64,000 bases of DNA from DATCMH01 sp036563505 (GTDB lineage: Bacteria; Pseudomonadota; Alphaproteobacteria; Rhizobiales; Beijerinckiaceae). How positions within the stretch are numbered: position 1 is the first letter of the stretch; each line of letters opens with the position of its first letter. This document shows positions 25,091-34,577 of the stretch, one piece after another. The notes under the pieces were generated by a model that was not told the DNA's origin, ran no database searches, and saw only the letters and a list, made by a program, of their open reading frames with translations. The DNA lies in contig DATCMH010000007.1 in the NCBI GenBank assembly GCA_036563505.1, forward strand, positions 1 through 64,000, in the 5' to 3' direction. Position numbers and translations under genes: made by a program.

Positions 25091-27526
25091 ATGCGCATCA
25101 TCCTGAGGTTCTTCGGGTTTCTGTTCAGCATCGGGGCGATGCTGTTCGTCCTCGGCGCGATCGGCGCCGGCTTCTTTTACTGGAAGTATTCGCAGGACCT
25201 GCCCGACCACGCCCAACTCGCGAATTACGAGCCGCCGATCCTCACCCGCGTCCATGCCGGCGACGGCAGCCTGCTTGCGGAATATGCCCGCGAGCGGCGT
25301 CTTTACCTGCCGATCCAGGCCGTGCCGAAGCAGGTGGTCGCGGCCTTCCTCTCGGCCGAGGACAAGAACTTCTACAAGCACGCCGGCATCGATCCGGAGG
25401 GTCTCGTCCGCGCCGTGGTGCTCAACGTTCGGTCCGGCGGCCGCAGCCAGCAGGGCGCGTCCACCATCACGCAGCAGGTGGCGAAGAACTTCCTCGTCGG
25501 CAACGAGCGCAACATCGAGCGCAAGATCCGCGAGGCGCTGGTGGCGCTTCGCATCGAGCAGACCTACTCCAAGGACAAGATCCTGGAGCTCTACGTCAAC
25601 GAGATCTTCCTCGGCGCGCCGGTGCCGGGCCAGAACGTGTATGGCGTCGCCGCGGCTTCGCTGCACTATTTCGGCAAGTCGGTGCACGAACTCACCCTGC
25701 CGGAGGCGGCCTATGTCGCCGCCCTGCCCAAGGGCCCCAACAACTACCACCCCGTGAAGGGCCGTCAGAAGGCCATGGAGCGCCGCAACTGGGTGCTCGA
25801 TCGCATGGCCGACAACGGCTATATCTCGCGCAAGGACGCCGACCAGGCCAAGCAAACGGCGCTCAGCTTCAACCCGCGGCTCCTGTCGCCCAACACCATC
25901 GCGGCGGGCTACTTCGCCGAAGAGGTGCGCCGCGACATCTCCGACCGCTACGGCGAGAAGAAGCTCTATGAGGGCGGCCTCTCCGTCCGCACGACCATCG
26001 ACCCGAAGATGCAGGCCATGGCGCGCAAGGCGCTCGTCGATGGCCTCGTGCGCTACGACGAGGCCCGCGGCTGGCGCGGCGCCCCGATGAAGCTCGATCT
26101 CGTCGGCCGCGAATGGGGCCTCGCGCTCTCGGAGGTGCCGGCACTCGGCGACGTGCAGCCCTGGCGCCTCGCCGTGGTGCTGGAAGCGACCGGAGCCCAG
26201 GCCCGCATCGGCCTTCAGCCCAAGCGCGAGCCCTCGGGCCAGATCGTCCGCGAGCGTGACCTTGGCGTCATCGCCGCCGACGGCGTGCGCTGGACGCGCC
26301 GCTCCATCCCGCAGGCTCTTTCGGCTGGCGACGTGATCTACGTCGAGCCGCTCGACGGCAAGCCCGGCCAGTTCCGCCTCCGCCAGATCCCGGAGATCTC
26401 GGGCGCGATCACGGCCATGGACCCCTATACGGGCCGCGTCTACGCGATGGTCGGCGGCTTCTCCTACGACCAGAGCGAGTTCAACCGCGCGACGCAGGCG
26501 CTGCGCCAGCCCGGCTCATCGTTCAAGCCCTTCGTCTACGCCACGGCGCTCGACAACGGCTACACGCCCTCGTCCATCGTGGTCGACGCGCCGATCACGG
26601 TCGACATGGGCCCGGGCCAGGAAGCCTGGTCGCCGTCGAACTACGACGGCAAGGCGACCGGCCCGCGCACGCTGCGCTACGGCATCGAGCACTCCAAGAA
26701 CCTGATGACGGTTCGCCTCGCGCGCGACGTCGGCATGCCGCTCATCGCCGAGTATTCGCGGCGTTTCGGCATCTACGACGACATGCTGCCCGTGCTTTCG
26801 ATGTCGCTGGGCGCCGGCGAGACGACGGTGCTGCGCATGACGACGGCCTACGCCATGCTCGTCAACGGCGGCCGGCGCATCAAGCCGACCCTCATCGACC
26901 GGATCCAGGATCGGGCCGGGCAGACGATCTACAAGCACGACGATCGTCAATGCCAGGGCTGCACCGCAGAGAAGTGGAACGGCCAGGACGAGCCCAAGCT
27001 CGTCGACAGCCGGGAGCAGGTGCTCGACCCGCTCACCGCCTACCAGATGGTGTCCATCCTGGAGGGCGTGGTCCAGCGCGGAACGGCCACCAGCATCAAG
27101 GAAGTCGGCAAGCCGCTTGCGGGCAAGACGGGCACCACGAACGACGCCAAGGACGTGTGGTTCGTCGGTTTCTCGCCGGACCTCGCGGTGGGCGTTTACC
27201 TCGGTTACGACAAGCCGCGCTCGCTGGGCGACAGCGCCACGGCCGGCCAGTACGCCGCGCCCGTCTTCCGCGACTTCATGAAGATGGCTCTGAAGGACAA
27301 GCCGGCGACGCCCTTCCGCGTGCCCGCAGGCATCAAGCTCATCCCGGTGGTCGCCTCGACCGGCACCCGGGCCGGCGGCGGTGTGGGCGGCGGCACCATC
27401 TACGAGGCCTTTAAGCCCGGCACCGCGCCTCCCGACAGCTACTCCGTCATGGGCTACGGTGCGGCGGCGGGCGTGACCCCGGAGGCCGACCGCGCCGTGA
27501 GTGCCGGGACGGGCGGGCTTTATTGA
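25091..27526 (+). CDS. mrcA: Penicillin-binding protein 1A, bifunctional
   Basis: An 811-residue class A PBP (831 if the upstream ATG at 25031 is used). The start at 25091 gives a short basic lead (MRIILRFF) before the single membrane anchor at about 8-32. The glycosyltransferase domain has LSAEDKNFYKHAGID with the catalytic Glu and QGASTITQQVAKNFL. An OB-like segment lies between the domains. The transpeptidase domain has SSFKPF (nucleophilic Ser), SKN (HSKNLMTVRL) and KTGTTNDAKD. It polymerises and cross-links peptidoglycan in the periplasm. The C-terminus is a Gly/Ala tail. It lies 152 bases after the amidase and is probably co-transcribed with it. Confidence 0.95.
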   Translation: MRIILRFFGFLFSIGAMLFVLGAIGAGFFYWKYSQDLPDHAQLANYEPPILTRVHAGDGSLLAEYARERRLYLPIQAVPKQVVAAFLSAEDKNFYKHAGIDPEGLVRAVVLNVRSGGRSQQGASTITQQVAKNFLVGNERNIERKIREALVALRIEQTYSKDKILELYVNEIFLGAPVPGQNVYGVAAASLHYFGKSVHELTLPEAAYVAALPKGPNNYHPVKGRQKAMERRNWVLDRMADNGYISRKDADQAKQTALSFNPRLLSPNTIAAGYFAEEVRRDISDRYGEKKLYEGGLSVRTTIDPKMQAMARKALVDGLVRYDEARGWRGAPMKLDLVGREWGLALSEVPALGDVQPWRLAVVLEATGAQARIGLQPKREPSGQIVRERDLGVIAADGVRWTRRSIPQALSAGDVIYVEPLDGKPGQFRLRQIPEISGAITAMDPYTGRVYAMVGGFSYDQSEFNRATQALRQPGSSFKPFVYATALDNGYTPSSIVVDAPITVDMGPGQEAWSPSNYDGKATGPRTLRYGIEHSKNLMTVRLARDVGMPLIAEYSRRFGIYDDMLPVLSMSLGAGETTVLRMTTAYAMLVNGGRRIKPTLIDRIQDRAGQTIYKHDDRQCQGCTAEKWNGQDEPKLVDSREQVLDPLTAYQMVSILEGVVQRGTATSIKEVGKPLAGKTGTTNDAKDVWFVGFSPDLAVGVYLGYDKPRSLGDSATAGQYAAPVFRDFMKMALKDKPATPFRVPAGIKLIPVVASTGTRAGGGVGGGTIYEAFKPGTAPPDSYSVMGYGAAAGVTPEADRAVSAGTGGLY

Positions 27527-27577
27527 GCCGTGTGTTCACCTCTTCCCGTGAGTGGAGAGGGATGAGCGGCGCTCCTT

Positions 27578-27776
27578 CCTTCTCCCCCTGAGGGAGAAGG
27601 TGCCCTGCGAAGCAGGGCGGATGAGGGGTGGCGCCGGTACGGCGCCTAGCGAAGCGAGCAGGATGGTTGGGGCGGAAAGGCTCTGATCGGCCTGTCGGCC
27701 GTGCGCCGCTTCGCGCCGCGCCCCTCTCCCAACCCCGCTGACGCGGGGCCACCCTCTCCCGCAAGGGGAGAGCGGG
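27578..27776. repeat. Palindromic repeat family A, copy 4
   Basis: About 199 bases, same orientation as copy 3: CCTTCTCCCCC-TGAGGGAGAAGG, GCCCTGCGAAGCAGGGC, GGATGAGGGG, GCGAAGCGAGCAGG, CTGATCGGCC-TGTCGGCCG, CCCCGCTGACGCGGGGCC and ACCCTCTCCC-GCAAGGGGAGAG. It lies between PBP1A and prfB in the 321-base gap 27527-27847, which has no gene. Confidence 0.85.
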
Positions 27777-27847
27777 AACACCCCGCCCTTTACATCCTTT
27801 CCACCCCTCCTTAACTCCCCGCTGTCCCGAATCCACCGACCCCCAAG

Positions 27848-28976
27848 ATGCGCGCCGAGATCGAATCCCTCGTGGACGCCGCCAAGCAGTCGATCGGACT
27901 GCTGAGGAGGCATCTTTGACTACGACAAGGCCCAGACCCGGCTCGCGGAGCTGAACGCCCGCGCCGAAGACCCCGATCTCTGGAACGATCAGGAGGCGGC
28001 GCAGAAGGTGATGCGCGAGCGCACCGATCTCGAAGATCAGATCTCCTCGATCCGCCGCCTCGAGCAGGAACTCGATGACGCCGCGACCCTGATCGAGCTC
28101 GGCGAAGCCGAGGGCGACGAGGGCACGATCAAAGAGGGCGAGGCGGCGATCCGCGCGGTTCAGGCCGAGGGCGCGCGCCGACAGATCGAGACCCTGCTCG
28201 CGGGCGAGGCGGACGCCAACGACACCTATGTCGAGGTTCATTCCGGCGCCGGCGGGACGGAGAGCCAGGACTGGGCCAACATGCTCCAGCGCATGTACGC
28301 CCGCTGGGGCGAGCGCCGGAAGTACAAGGTCGAGCTGCTCGAGATGACCGACGGCGAAGAGGCGGGCATCAAGAGCGCGACGCTTCTCGTCAAGGGGCAC
28401 AACGCCTACGGCTGGCTCAAGACCGAGTCGGGCGTGCACCGCCTCGTGCGCATCTCGCCCTTCGATTCGAACGCCCGCCGGCACACGAGCTTCGCCTCGG
28501 TGTGGGTCTATCCGGTCGTCGACGACCGCATCAACATCGAGGTCCGGGAGTCGGACTGCCGCATCGACACGTTCCGCGCCTCCGGCGCCGGCGGCCAGCA
28601 CGTCAACACGACCGACTCGGCGGTGCGCATCACGCATATCCCGTCGGGCATCGTCGTTGCGTGCCAGCAGGAACGCTCGCAGCACAAGAACCGGGCCACC
28701 GCCTGGAACATGCTGCGCGCCCGCCTCTACGAGGCGGAGCTGAAGAAGCGTGAAGAGAAGGCCAACGCGGAAGCCGCCTCGAAGACCGAGATCGGCTGGG
28801 GGCACCAGATCCGCTCCTACGTGCTCCAGCCCTACCAGCTCGTGAAAGATCTGCGCACGGGCGTGACCTCAGGCACCCCGTCCGAGGTGCTCGACGGGGA
28901 CATCGACCCCTTCGTCGAGGCGGCGCTGGCGCAACGCGTCTACGGTGGCGGCGCCGAGGTCGAGGACATCGATTAG
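27848..28976 (+). CDS. prfB: Peptide chain release factor 2, with programmed +1 frameshift
   Basis: RF2 ends translation at UGA and UAA. The gene is in two frames. The first 23 codons (MRAEIESLVDAAKQSIGLLR-RHL) end at TGA 27917-27919. At the site CTT-TGA-C (27914-27920), with the Shine-Dalgarno-like AGGAGG three bases before it (27905-27910), the ribosome slips +1 and reads GAC TAC GAC AAG onward to 28976, giving a 375-residue protein. The arrangement is the classic one, where low RF2 lets slippage happen, so the gene regulates itself. The main part carries the SPF tripeptide in RISPFDSN, which reads UGA, and GGQ in SGAGGQHVNTTD, which reaches the peptidyl transferase centre. Automated calls starting at 28008 would miss the N-terminal domain. 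Confidence 0.97.
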
Positions 28977-29030
28977 GCGTTCGGGCCCGCTCTTGGGTCA
29001 GCGACGGGCCGATGCACGACCCCCCAGCCT

Positions 29031-30293
29031 CTAGCGGGCCTCGGCAAGCTTCACATCGGCAAGCTTGGCCCCAGCGCGAAGGAAGCGCTGCGGATCGACC
29101 GCTTCACCGTCGATCCGGGTCTCGTAGTGTAGGTGCGGACCGGTGGAGCGGCCGGTCGACCCGACCCGGCCCAGAACCGTCCCCGGCGCAACGGTCTGGC
29201 CCGGAACGACGGCGAAGCTCGACAGATGGGCGTAGCGGGTGGTGATGCCGTTGCCGTGGTCGAGTTCGACCATATTGCCGTAGCCGCCTGAATACTCCGC
29301 CGCGATGACCTTGCCGGGCGCCGTGGCGCGGACGGGGGCGCCGTATTCGCCGCGGAAATCGAGTCCGCTGTGCAGGGCCGGTCCTCGGGTGAACGGATCG
29401 GTGCGGTAGCCGAACCCGCTGGTCAGGTCGATCTCGCCAGGCAGAGGGCGGCCGAAGGGCAGGCTGCGGGAGGTTCGGCGCAAACGCTCCAGGGCGACGA
29501 ACCCGGTCTGTACCTGTCCTGCCAAGGCTTCGAACGGACCGCCCGTGGCACCGTCCACGGGGATGAGCGGGCCGCCGGTGCTCGGCTTCGGATCGGAAAG
29601 CTTATCCGGGTCGAGGCCGGCCTCGGTTACCGCCCGGCGCAACTTCGCTGCCTCGTCCCGCGCGGCGCGGCGAAGATCGTCGAGGACTTGAATCTGCGCC
29701 GTCTCCATGCGGGCGAACGAGCGCTCGACTTCGACAAGCCGGTGGTCGAGGGAGGCGTCTGCCTTGCGCTGCCGCGCCGCGGGGGCGGAGCCGCCCCGCG
29801 ATCCGGGCATCAGGAAGTCCGGCGTGGGCTTTTCCGGCAGGGGAGCGTAGGCGTCGAAGCTGCGGGGCGCTTCCGGCGCTGGCGCCGGGACGGGCTCGCG
29901 CCCACGCAGGGAGCCCGTTGCCACTGGCGCCTGCTCGGCGAGGGTGCTCAGGATCGCCTGGCGGTTCTCGAGTTGCGCTTGCCGGGCGAGGAGATCGGAG
30001 ACCCGGCCCTCAACGCCGTCCTGCTCGATGAGCTTCTGGCTCGCCACCCGGTCGAGCCGGGCGCGCAGGGCCGCGACCCGCTCCTCGTAGGCGTATTGCA
30101 TGGCCGTCTGCTCGCGCAGCACCTTCGTGGCGAGGTCGTCCCGGAAGACGAGACAGAAGGTGGCCACTCCGGCCCAAAGCGTGAGAAGTGCGGCGCCGGC
30201 TGCGGAGGCGACGAGCGTTCCGCGCCCGATCGCGTAGGCGGGCTGGCCTACGGCATGGGCGGGGCGTCGTGCGGGAGGGGCGGAGAGGGGCAT
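29031..30293 (-). CDS. M23 family peptidoglycan metallopeptidase
   Basis: A 420-residue envelope protein. A proline/Arg-rich cytoplasmic lead is followed by one membrane helix at about 27-52 (GTLVASAAGAALLTLWAGVATFC), coiled-coil segments at about 65-120 and 180-215, and a C-terminal LytM/M23 domain at about 295-400. Zinc ligands are visible: H and D in ALHSGLDFRGEYG and the HxH in TGPHLHYETR, so it should be an active endopeptidase cutting peptide cross-links, not an EnvC-like activator. It probably acts in growth or division. Convergent with prfB. The motif CCTTAACCCT lies shortly upstream of its start. Confidence 0.92.
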   Translation of the reverse strand: MPLSAPPARRPAHAVGQPAYAIGRGTLVASAAGAALLTLWAGVATFCLVFRDDLATKVLREQTAMQYAYEERVAALRARLDRVASQKLIEQDGVEGRVSDLLARQAQLENRQAILSTLAEQAPVATGSLRGREPVPAPAPEAPRSFDAYAPLPEKPTPDFLMPGSRGGSAPAARQRKADASLDHRLVEVERSFARMETAQIQVLDDLRRAARDEAAKLRRAVTEAGLDPDKLSDPKPSTGGPLIPVDGATGGPFEALAGQVQTGFVALERLRRTSRSLPFGRPLPGEIDLTSGFGYRTDPFTRGPALHSGLDFRGEYGAPVRATAPGKVIAAEYSGGYGNMVELDHGNGITTRYAHLSSFAVVPGQTVAPGTVLGRVGSTGRSTGPHLHYETRIDGEAVDPQRFLRAGAKLADVKLAEAR

Positions 30294-30397
30294 CGCGTCG
30301 GCCCGGGCAGGCGAGGTCGACGCGCATCACACCCCATTAGGGTTAAGGAAGCGCAAAGGATGCGGGGCAGCGGGGCTGCCCCGTTAACGCTGCCGGA

Positions 30398-30862
30398 TCA
30401 GAGCGCGCGAGCCGCTTCGAGAACCTCCTGCGCATGGCCGGGCACCTTCACCTTCGGCCAGATCTGCGCCACCTTCCCCTCGGCATCGATCAGGTAGGTG
30501 GTGCGCTCCACGCCCATGTACTTCCTGCCGTACATGCTCTTCTCGGCCCACACGCCGTAGGCCTGAAGCATGTCCTTCGCTTCGTCAGAGACGAGGGTGA
30601 AGTCCAGGCCGTATTTTTCGGCAAACTTGTCGTGGCTCTTGGAGCTGTCCGGCGAGACGCCGACGATCTCCGTGTTCGCGGCCGCGAACTCCGCCTTGAG
30701 CGCCTGAAAGTTCTGCGCTTCGAGGGTGCAGCCGGAGGTGTCGTCCTTCGGGTAGAAATAGAGCGCGACCTTGCGGCCCTTCAGCGCGCCGAGGTCGATC
30801 GTCTTGCCCCCCGAAGCGGGCAGGGCGAAAGCCGGGGCCGTGTCGCCGACCTTGAGAGTCAT
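30398..30862 (-). CDS. bcp: Peroxiredoxin, Bcp/PrxQ type, lacking the usual resolving cysteine
   Basis: A 154-residue thiol peroxidase that reduces H2O2 and organic peroxides in the cytoplasm. Conserved parts are GDTAPAFALPASGGKTIDL, LYFYPKDDTSGCTLEAQNF and the arginine in YMGVERTTYLID. The peroxidatic cysteine is C45, the only cysteine in the protein; E. coli Bcp has the resolving cysteine five residues on, where this protein has Q50. It should therefore work as a one-cysteine enzyme, needing an external thiol. It is likely monocistronic. Confidence 0.94.
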   Translation of the reverse strand: MTLKVGDTAPAFALPASGGKTIDLGALKGRKVALYFYPKDDTSGCTLEAQNFQALKAEFAAANTEIVGVSPDSSKSHDKFAEKYGLDFTLVSDEAKDMLQAYGVWAEKSMYGRKYMGVERTTYLIDAEGKVAQIWPKVKVPGHAQEVLEAARAL

Positions 30863-31117
30863 GTTGCCTTCCTTTCGTCGCTTTGAACGTGTTGTGGGAG
30901 GGTGAAACCGCTCTGATACGGAGCCGAAGCCGCCCGGGATCAGTCCGGTCGTGATCGGGTCCGCCTCCGGGAAGGGCGGGCAGCGCTGGCGACGTCAACC
31001 GAAATCGGTGCGGCGCTTCGGGCATCGTTGAACTAGGGTTAAGGAACCTGCGGTCGAATCGACCGTCCAAGGCCCCCGGGCCACCCACCCCACTGGACTG
31101 AAGCCTGGCCGCCCTGG

Positions 31118-34100
31118 ATGACGCATCTCCCGAGCACAGCTTTGCGCCGACGGTCGGGCGGCGGCAGGCCATCGGGAATGCGGCGGCTTCTGAAGCGCAC
31201 GCTCTACGCCAAGCTCGCGCTTGCGCTCGTGCTCGGCTTCGTGGTGGGCCTCGCCTATCTGCGGCTCAACGCCGGGCCCGTGCGCTTCGCCGGCTTGCCC
31301 GAGCGGGTGGCGACGGCGCTGGCCGACCGCATCGGCCAGGGCTGGAACGTGACGTTGGCCGACACGGCCATCGAGCTTCAGGACGGCTCGCTGGCGCTGC
31401 GCGCCCGAGGCCTCGATATCCGCAACCCGGAAGGCGTCCTCGTGCTGCGCGCGCCGGACGCGGTGGTGAGCGTCGACAATTGGTCGCTCGCGCGCATCCA
31501 GGTTCTGCCGCGCGCCATCGAGCTGCGCGATCTTCAGCTGCGCGCTCTCCTCAACCGGGACGGGTCCCTCAACTTCGTGGCCCCGGGCGACGGCGCGCCC
31601 GAGCTGCCCCCCGGCGCAGCCGCGGCGCCGGCGGCTTCGCCCGCACCGGCCGGCTCGGCATCGCCCGTGTCCGGCGCCGTTGCCTCGCTTTTCGGGATGG
31701 TGCTCGATCCGTCGAGCATCGTGGGCGCCCTCGATCGGGCGAGCCTGAGCAATGCGCGGCTGACCATCCTCGACGATGCTCGGGTCGAGCGCGCGGTCTT
31801 CGACCGGTTCGACGCCGTCTTTGAGAGAGACGGCGATGGGCGACGCTTCGACATGCGCCTCAATGGTCCGCGGGGCGCCTGGCACATCGCCGGCGGAGTG
31901 AAGCGCACGGAGGGGGGCAGCGCCGGCACGATCGAGGCCCGCGAGATCCCGATCCAGGACGTGGTGCTGCTCGCGGGCCTCTCCGCCCTGCCGGCCTCGA
32001 CGGATCTGAAGCTGTCGGGAACGGTCGACGCGAAGCTGCGCGACGGCCGCGTCGAGACGCTCGAAGGCGCATTCGGCACCAAGGCCGGCGAGATCGCCAT
32101 CGACGATCGCGACCTGTCTCCCATCGCCGTCGAAACCACGAGCGGCCACCTGGCCTGGGACGAGGGACGACGAACCCTCCTTCTGCGGGGACTCGCGTTC
32201 AAGGGCCGCGGAAACGATCTGCGCCTCTCGGGCGAGATCGAGACCCCGCATGGTGATCGCCCCTGGCGGGTCGCCTTGAGCGGTCGCGACCTGACCCTGT
32301 CGGGGCCTGAGACGGGGGAAGCGCCGATCCGGGCCGACGAACTCGCGCTGAACGCGTCGTTCCGGGACGGCGCTGCCGCCCTGCAGAGCCTCGTCGTGAA
32401 AGGACCTAAGCTCGACGCCACGGTCGAGGCTTCCTACGGCGCACCGGCCGATGCCGGCGGCCTGCGCGTGACGGGCCGAGCCGCCCGCAGCGGCGTGCGC
32501 GCGATCCTGCGCCTCTGGCCCGAATCGGTCGCGCCGGGCGTGCGCCGCTACCTCGTTGCGAATCTGAGGGCAGGCGAGGTTGAGACGCTGGCGGTCACGG
32601 CAGTCTTGAGCCGGGCCGATCTCGTGAAGGCCAACGCCGGCGAGCGCATCCCGGAGGAGTCGGTGCGGGTGGCGTTCTCCATCGCCGATGCGGAGCTCAA
32701 GGTGGCGTCCGGCCTGCCGCCGCTCACCGGCCTTGCTGTCAGCGGCACTGTGACCGGCTCGGGCGTCGCGATCCGCGCGCCAAAGGGCCAGATCCAGATG
32801 GCGGATGGGCGGGCGCTCGCCCTGTCAGACGGGAGCTTCGCGCTCGCCGATTACTGGCCGAAGACGGCGCTGGCGCAGATCGGCTTCCTCGCCCAAGGCG
32901 GCGCCGATGCCCTGGCCTCCTTCCTCCAGACGCCGACCTTGCGACCCATCGCCAACGTCGACACCGATCCCTCCCTCGTGAAAGGTCGGGCGGAGCTGCG
33001 GATCGGCATCCCGCTCGCGGTCAACGATATCCCGAGCTTCGCCGACCTGCCCGTGTCGGTCTCCGGCATTCTGACGGATCTGTCCATCGACAAGGTGCTC
33101 GGCAAGGAGAGACTCGAGGGCGGCACGCTGTCGGTGACCTACGACAAGGGCGCGCTCGGCATCCGCGGCGAGGGCCGGATCGGCGGCACGCCGACACTCA
33201 TCGATCTGCGCCAGCCGAGGAACGGTGCCGGCGAGATCACGGTCTCGATGACGCTCGACGAGGCGGCTCGGGCGCGCAAGGGAATCGCGTTCGGCTCGCA
33301 ACTCACCGGACCCGTCCCGGTCAAGGCGGTGGTGCCGCTCGCCAAAGGGGCGCGGGGCACGCGCATCGAGGCGGACCTCTCGAAGGCCACCGTCGACAAC
33401 GTGATTCCCGGCTGGACCAAGCCCGCCGGGCGCCCTGGCAAGCTCACTTTCACGCTCCACGAGGGGCCATCGACCGAGCTGAAGGACCTCGTGCTCGAGA
33501 GCGGCTCGGTGCTGGTGAGAGGCACCGCCACCCTCGGCGGCGAGGCGGGTCTCGAGAAAGCCGACCTTTCCACCTTCAAGCTGTCCCCCGGCGACGATGT
33601 CCGCGCGCAGCTCGAGCGCTCCAACGGCGTTTACAAGGTGACCGTGCGGGGCAACCTCGCCGACGCCCGGCCTTTCGCGAAATCCTTCGGCAGCCCCGCC
33701 GGCAACGCCCGCCAGGCGTCGCAGAGCGCCAAGGACACGGCCCGCGACGTCGATCTCGACATGGCGGTGAACATCCTCACCGGCCACAACGACGAGGCGC
33801 TCACCAACGTCAGCCTCAAGCTCGCGAGCCGCAAAGGCGATCTGCGCCAGCTCCAGTTCCAGGGGCGGCTCAAGAGCGCGCCGGTCGTGGCGCAGCTCAC
33901 GACCCCGGAGCGCCGGGGGAGCCTTCTCACGGTGCAGAGCGACGATGCCGGCGGACTGCTGCGCTTCCTCGACATCTACCGCCGCATGACCGGCGGCGCG
34001 CTCGTATTGCAGACGACGATGGACGACGGTCCGCAGCAGGGCCTCGTGCAGGTCGACCGCTTCATGCTGCGCGACGAGCCAGCCCTGCGCCGCATCGTGC

Positions 34101-34573
34101 CCTCGCAGATTCAATCGGCGACGACCGACGAGCGCGGCCGCGTCGTGGCGCGCGTCGATACCAGCGAGGTGGCCTTCACCAAGCTCAAGGCGGAATTCAG
34201 CCGCTCCGCCACGCGCATCGACTTCAAGGATGCCACGATCTGGGGGGCGCAGGTGGGCTTCACCCTCGCGGGCTGGGTCGATTACGGCCGCGATCGCGCC
34301 GACATCAACGGCACCTTCGTGCCGGCTTACGGGCTCAACAACGCCTTCGCGCAGGTGCCGCTCTTCGGCCCGCTCCTGGGCGGCGGGCAGAACGAGGGGC
34401 TGTTTGCCGTCAACTTCCGGGTCTCGGGGCAGGCGAGCGCGCCGACGCTCACCGTCAACCCGCTCTCGGCCATCGCACCGGGATTCCTGCGCAAGCTCTT
34501 CGGCGCCGGCGGCCCTGCCGTAACCGATTCCGGCGGCCGAGCCCTCCAGCCACCGGTCCGGATGGGGCAGTAG
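31118..34573 (+). CDS. Large AsmA-like/YhdP-type envelope protein (DUF3971)
   Basis: An 1,151-residue protein with one N-terminal membrane helix at about 28-48 (YAKLALALVLGFVVGLAYL) and a very long periplasmic part rich in beta strands, ending in an AsmA-like C-terminal region (QVGFTLAGWVDYGRDRADIN, then PLFGPLLGGGQNEGLFAVNF). Such proteins form hydrophobic-groove bridges between inner and outer membranes and are thought to move phospholipids; that function is known for E. coli YhdP relatives and is inferred here. An Ala/Pro-rich linker sits at about 165-190. A second possible start is the ATG at 31178, which gives MRRLLKRTLYAKL. Its stop is four bases from the end of convergent tyrS. Confidence 0.87.
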   Translation: MTHLPSTALRRRSGGGRPSGMRRLLKRTLYAKLALALVLGFVVGLAYLRLNAGPVRFAGLPERVATALADRIGQGWNVTLADTAIELQDGSLALRARGLDIRNPEGVLVLRAPDAVVSVDNWSLARIQVLPRAIELRDLQLRALLNRDGSLNFVAPGDGAPELPPGAAAAPAASPAPAGSASPVSGAVASLFGMVLDPSSIVGALDRASLSNARLTILDDARVERAVFDRFDAVFERDGDGRRFDMRLNGPRGAWHIAGGVKRTEGGSAGTIEAREIPIQDVVLLAGLSALPASTDLKLSGTVDAKLRDGRVETLEGAFGTKAGEIAIDDRDLSPIAVETTSGHLAWDEGRRTLLLRGLAFKGRGNDLRLSGEIETPHGDRPWRVALSGRDLTLSGPETGEAPIRADELALNASFRDGAAALQSLVVKGPKLDATVEASYGAPADAGGLRVTGRAARSGVRAILRLWPESVAPGVRRYLVANLRAGEVETLAVTAVLSRADLVKANAGERIPEESVRVAFSIADAELKVASGLPPLTGLAVSGTVTGSGVAIRAPKGQIQMADGRALALSDGSFALADYWPKTALAQIGFLAQGGADALASFLQTPTLRPIANVDTDPSLVKGRAELRIGIPLAVNDIPSFADLPVSVSGILTDLSIDKVLGKERLEGGTLSVTYDKGALGIRGEGRIGGTPTLIDLRQPRNGAGEITVSMTLDEAARARKGIAFGSQLTGPVPVKAVVPLAKGARGTRIEADLSKATVDNVIPGWTKPAGRPGKLTFTLHEGPSTELKDLVLESGSVLVRGTATLGGEAGLEKADLSTFKLSPGDDVRAQLERSNGVYKVTVRGNLADARPFAKSFGSPAGNARQASQSAKDTARDVDLDMAVNILTGHNDEALTNVSLKLASRKGDLRQLQFQGRLKSAPVVAQLTTPERRGSLLTVQSDDAGGLLRFLDIYRRMTGGALVLQTTMDDGPQQGLVQVDRFMLRDEPALRRIVPSQIQSATTDERGRVVARVDTSEVAFTKLKAEFSRSATRIDFKDATIWGAQVGFTLAGWVDYGRDRADINGTFVPAYGLNNAFAQVPLFGPLLGGGQNEGLFAVNFRVSGQASAPTLTVNPLSAIAPGFLRKLFGAGGPAVTDSGGRALQPPVRMGQ

Positions 34574-34577
34574 GGCC

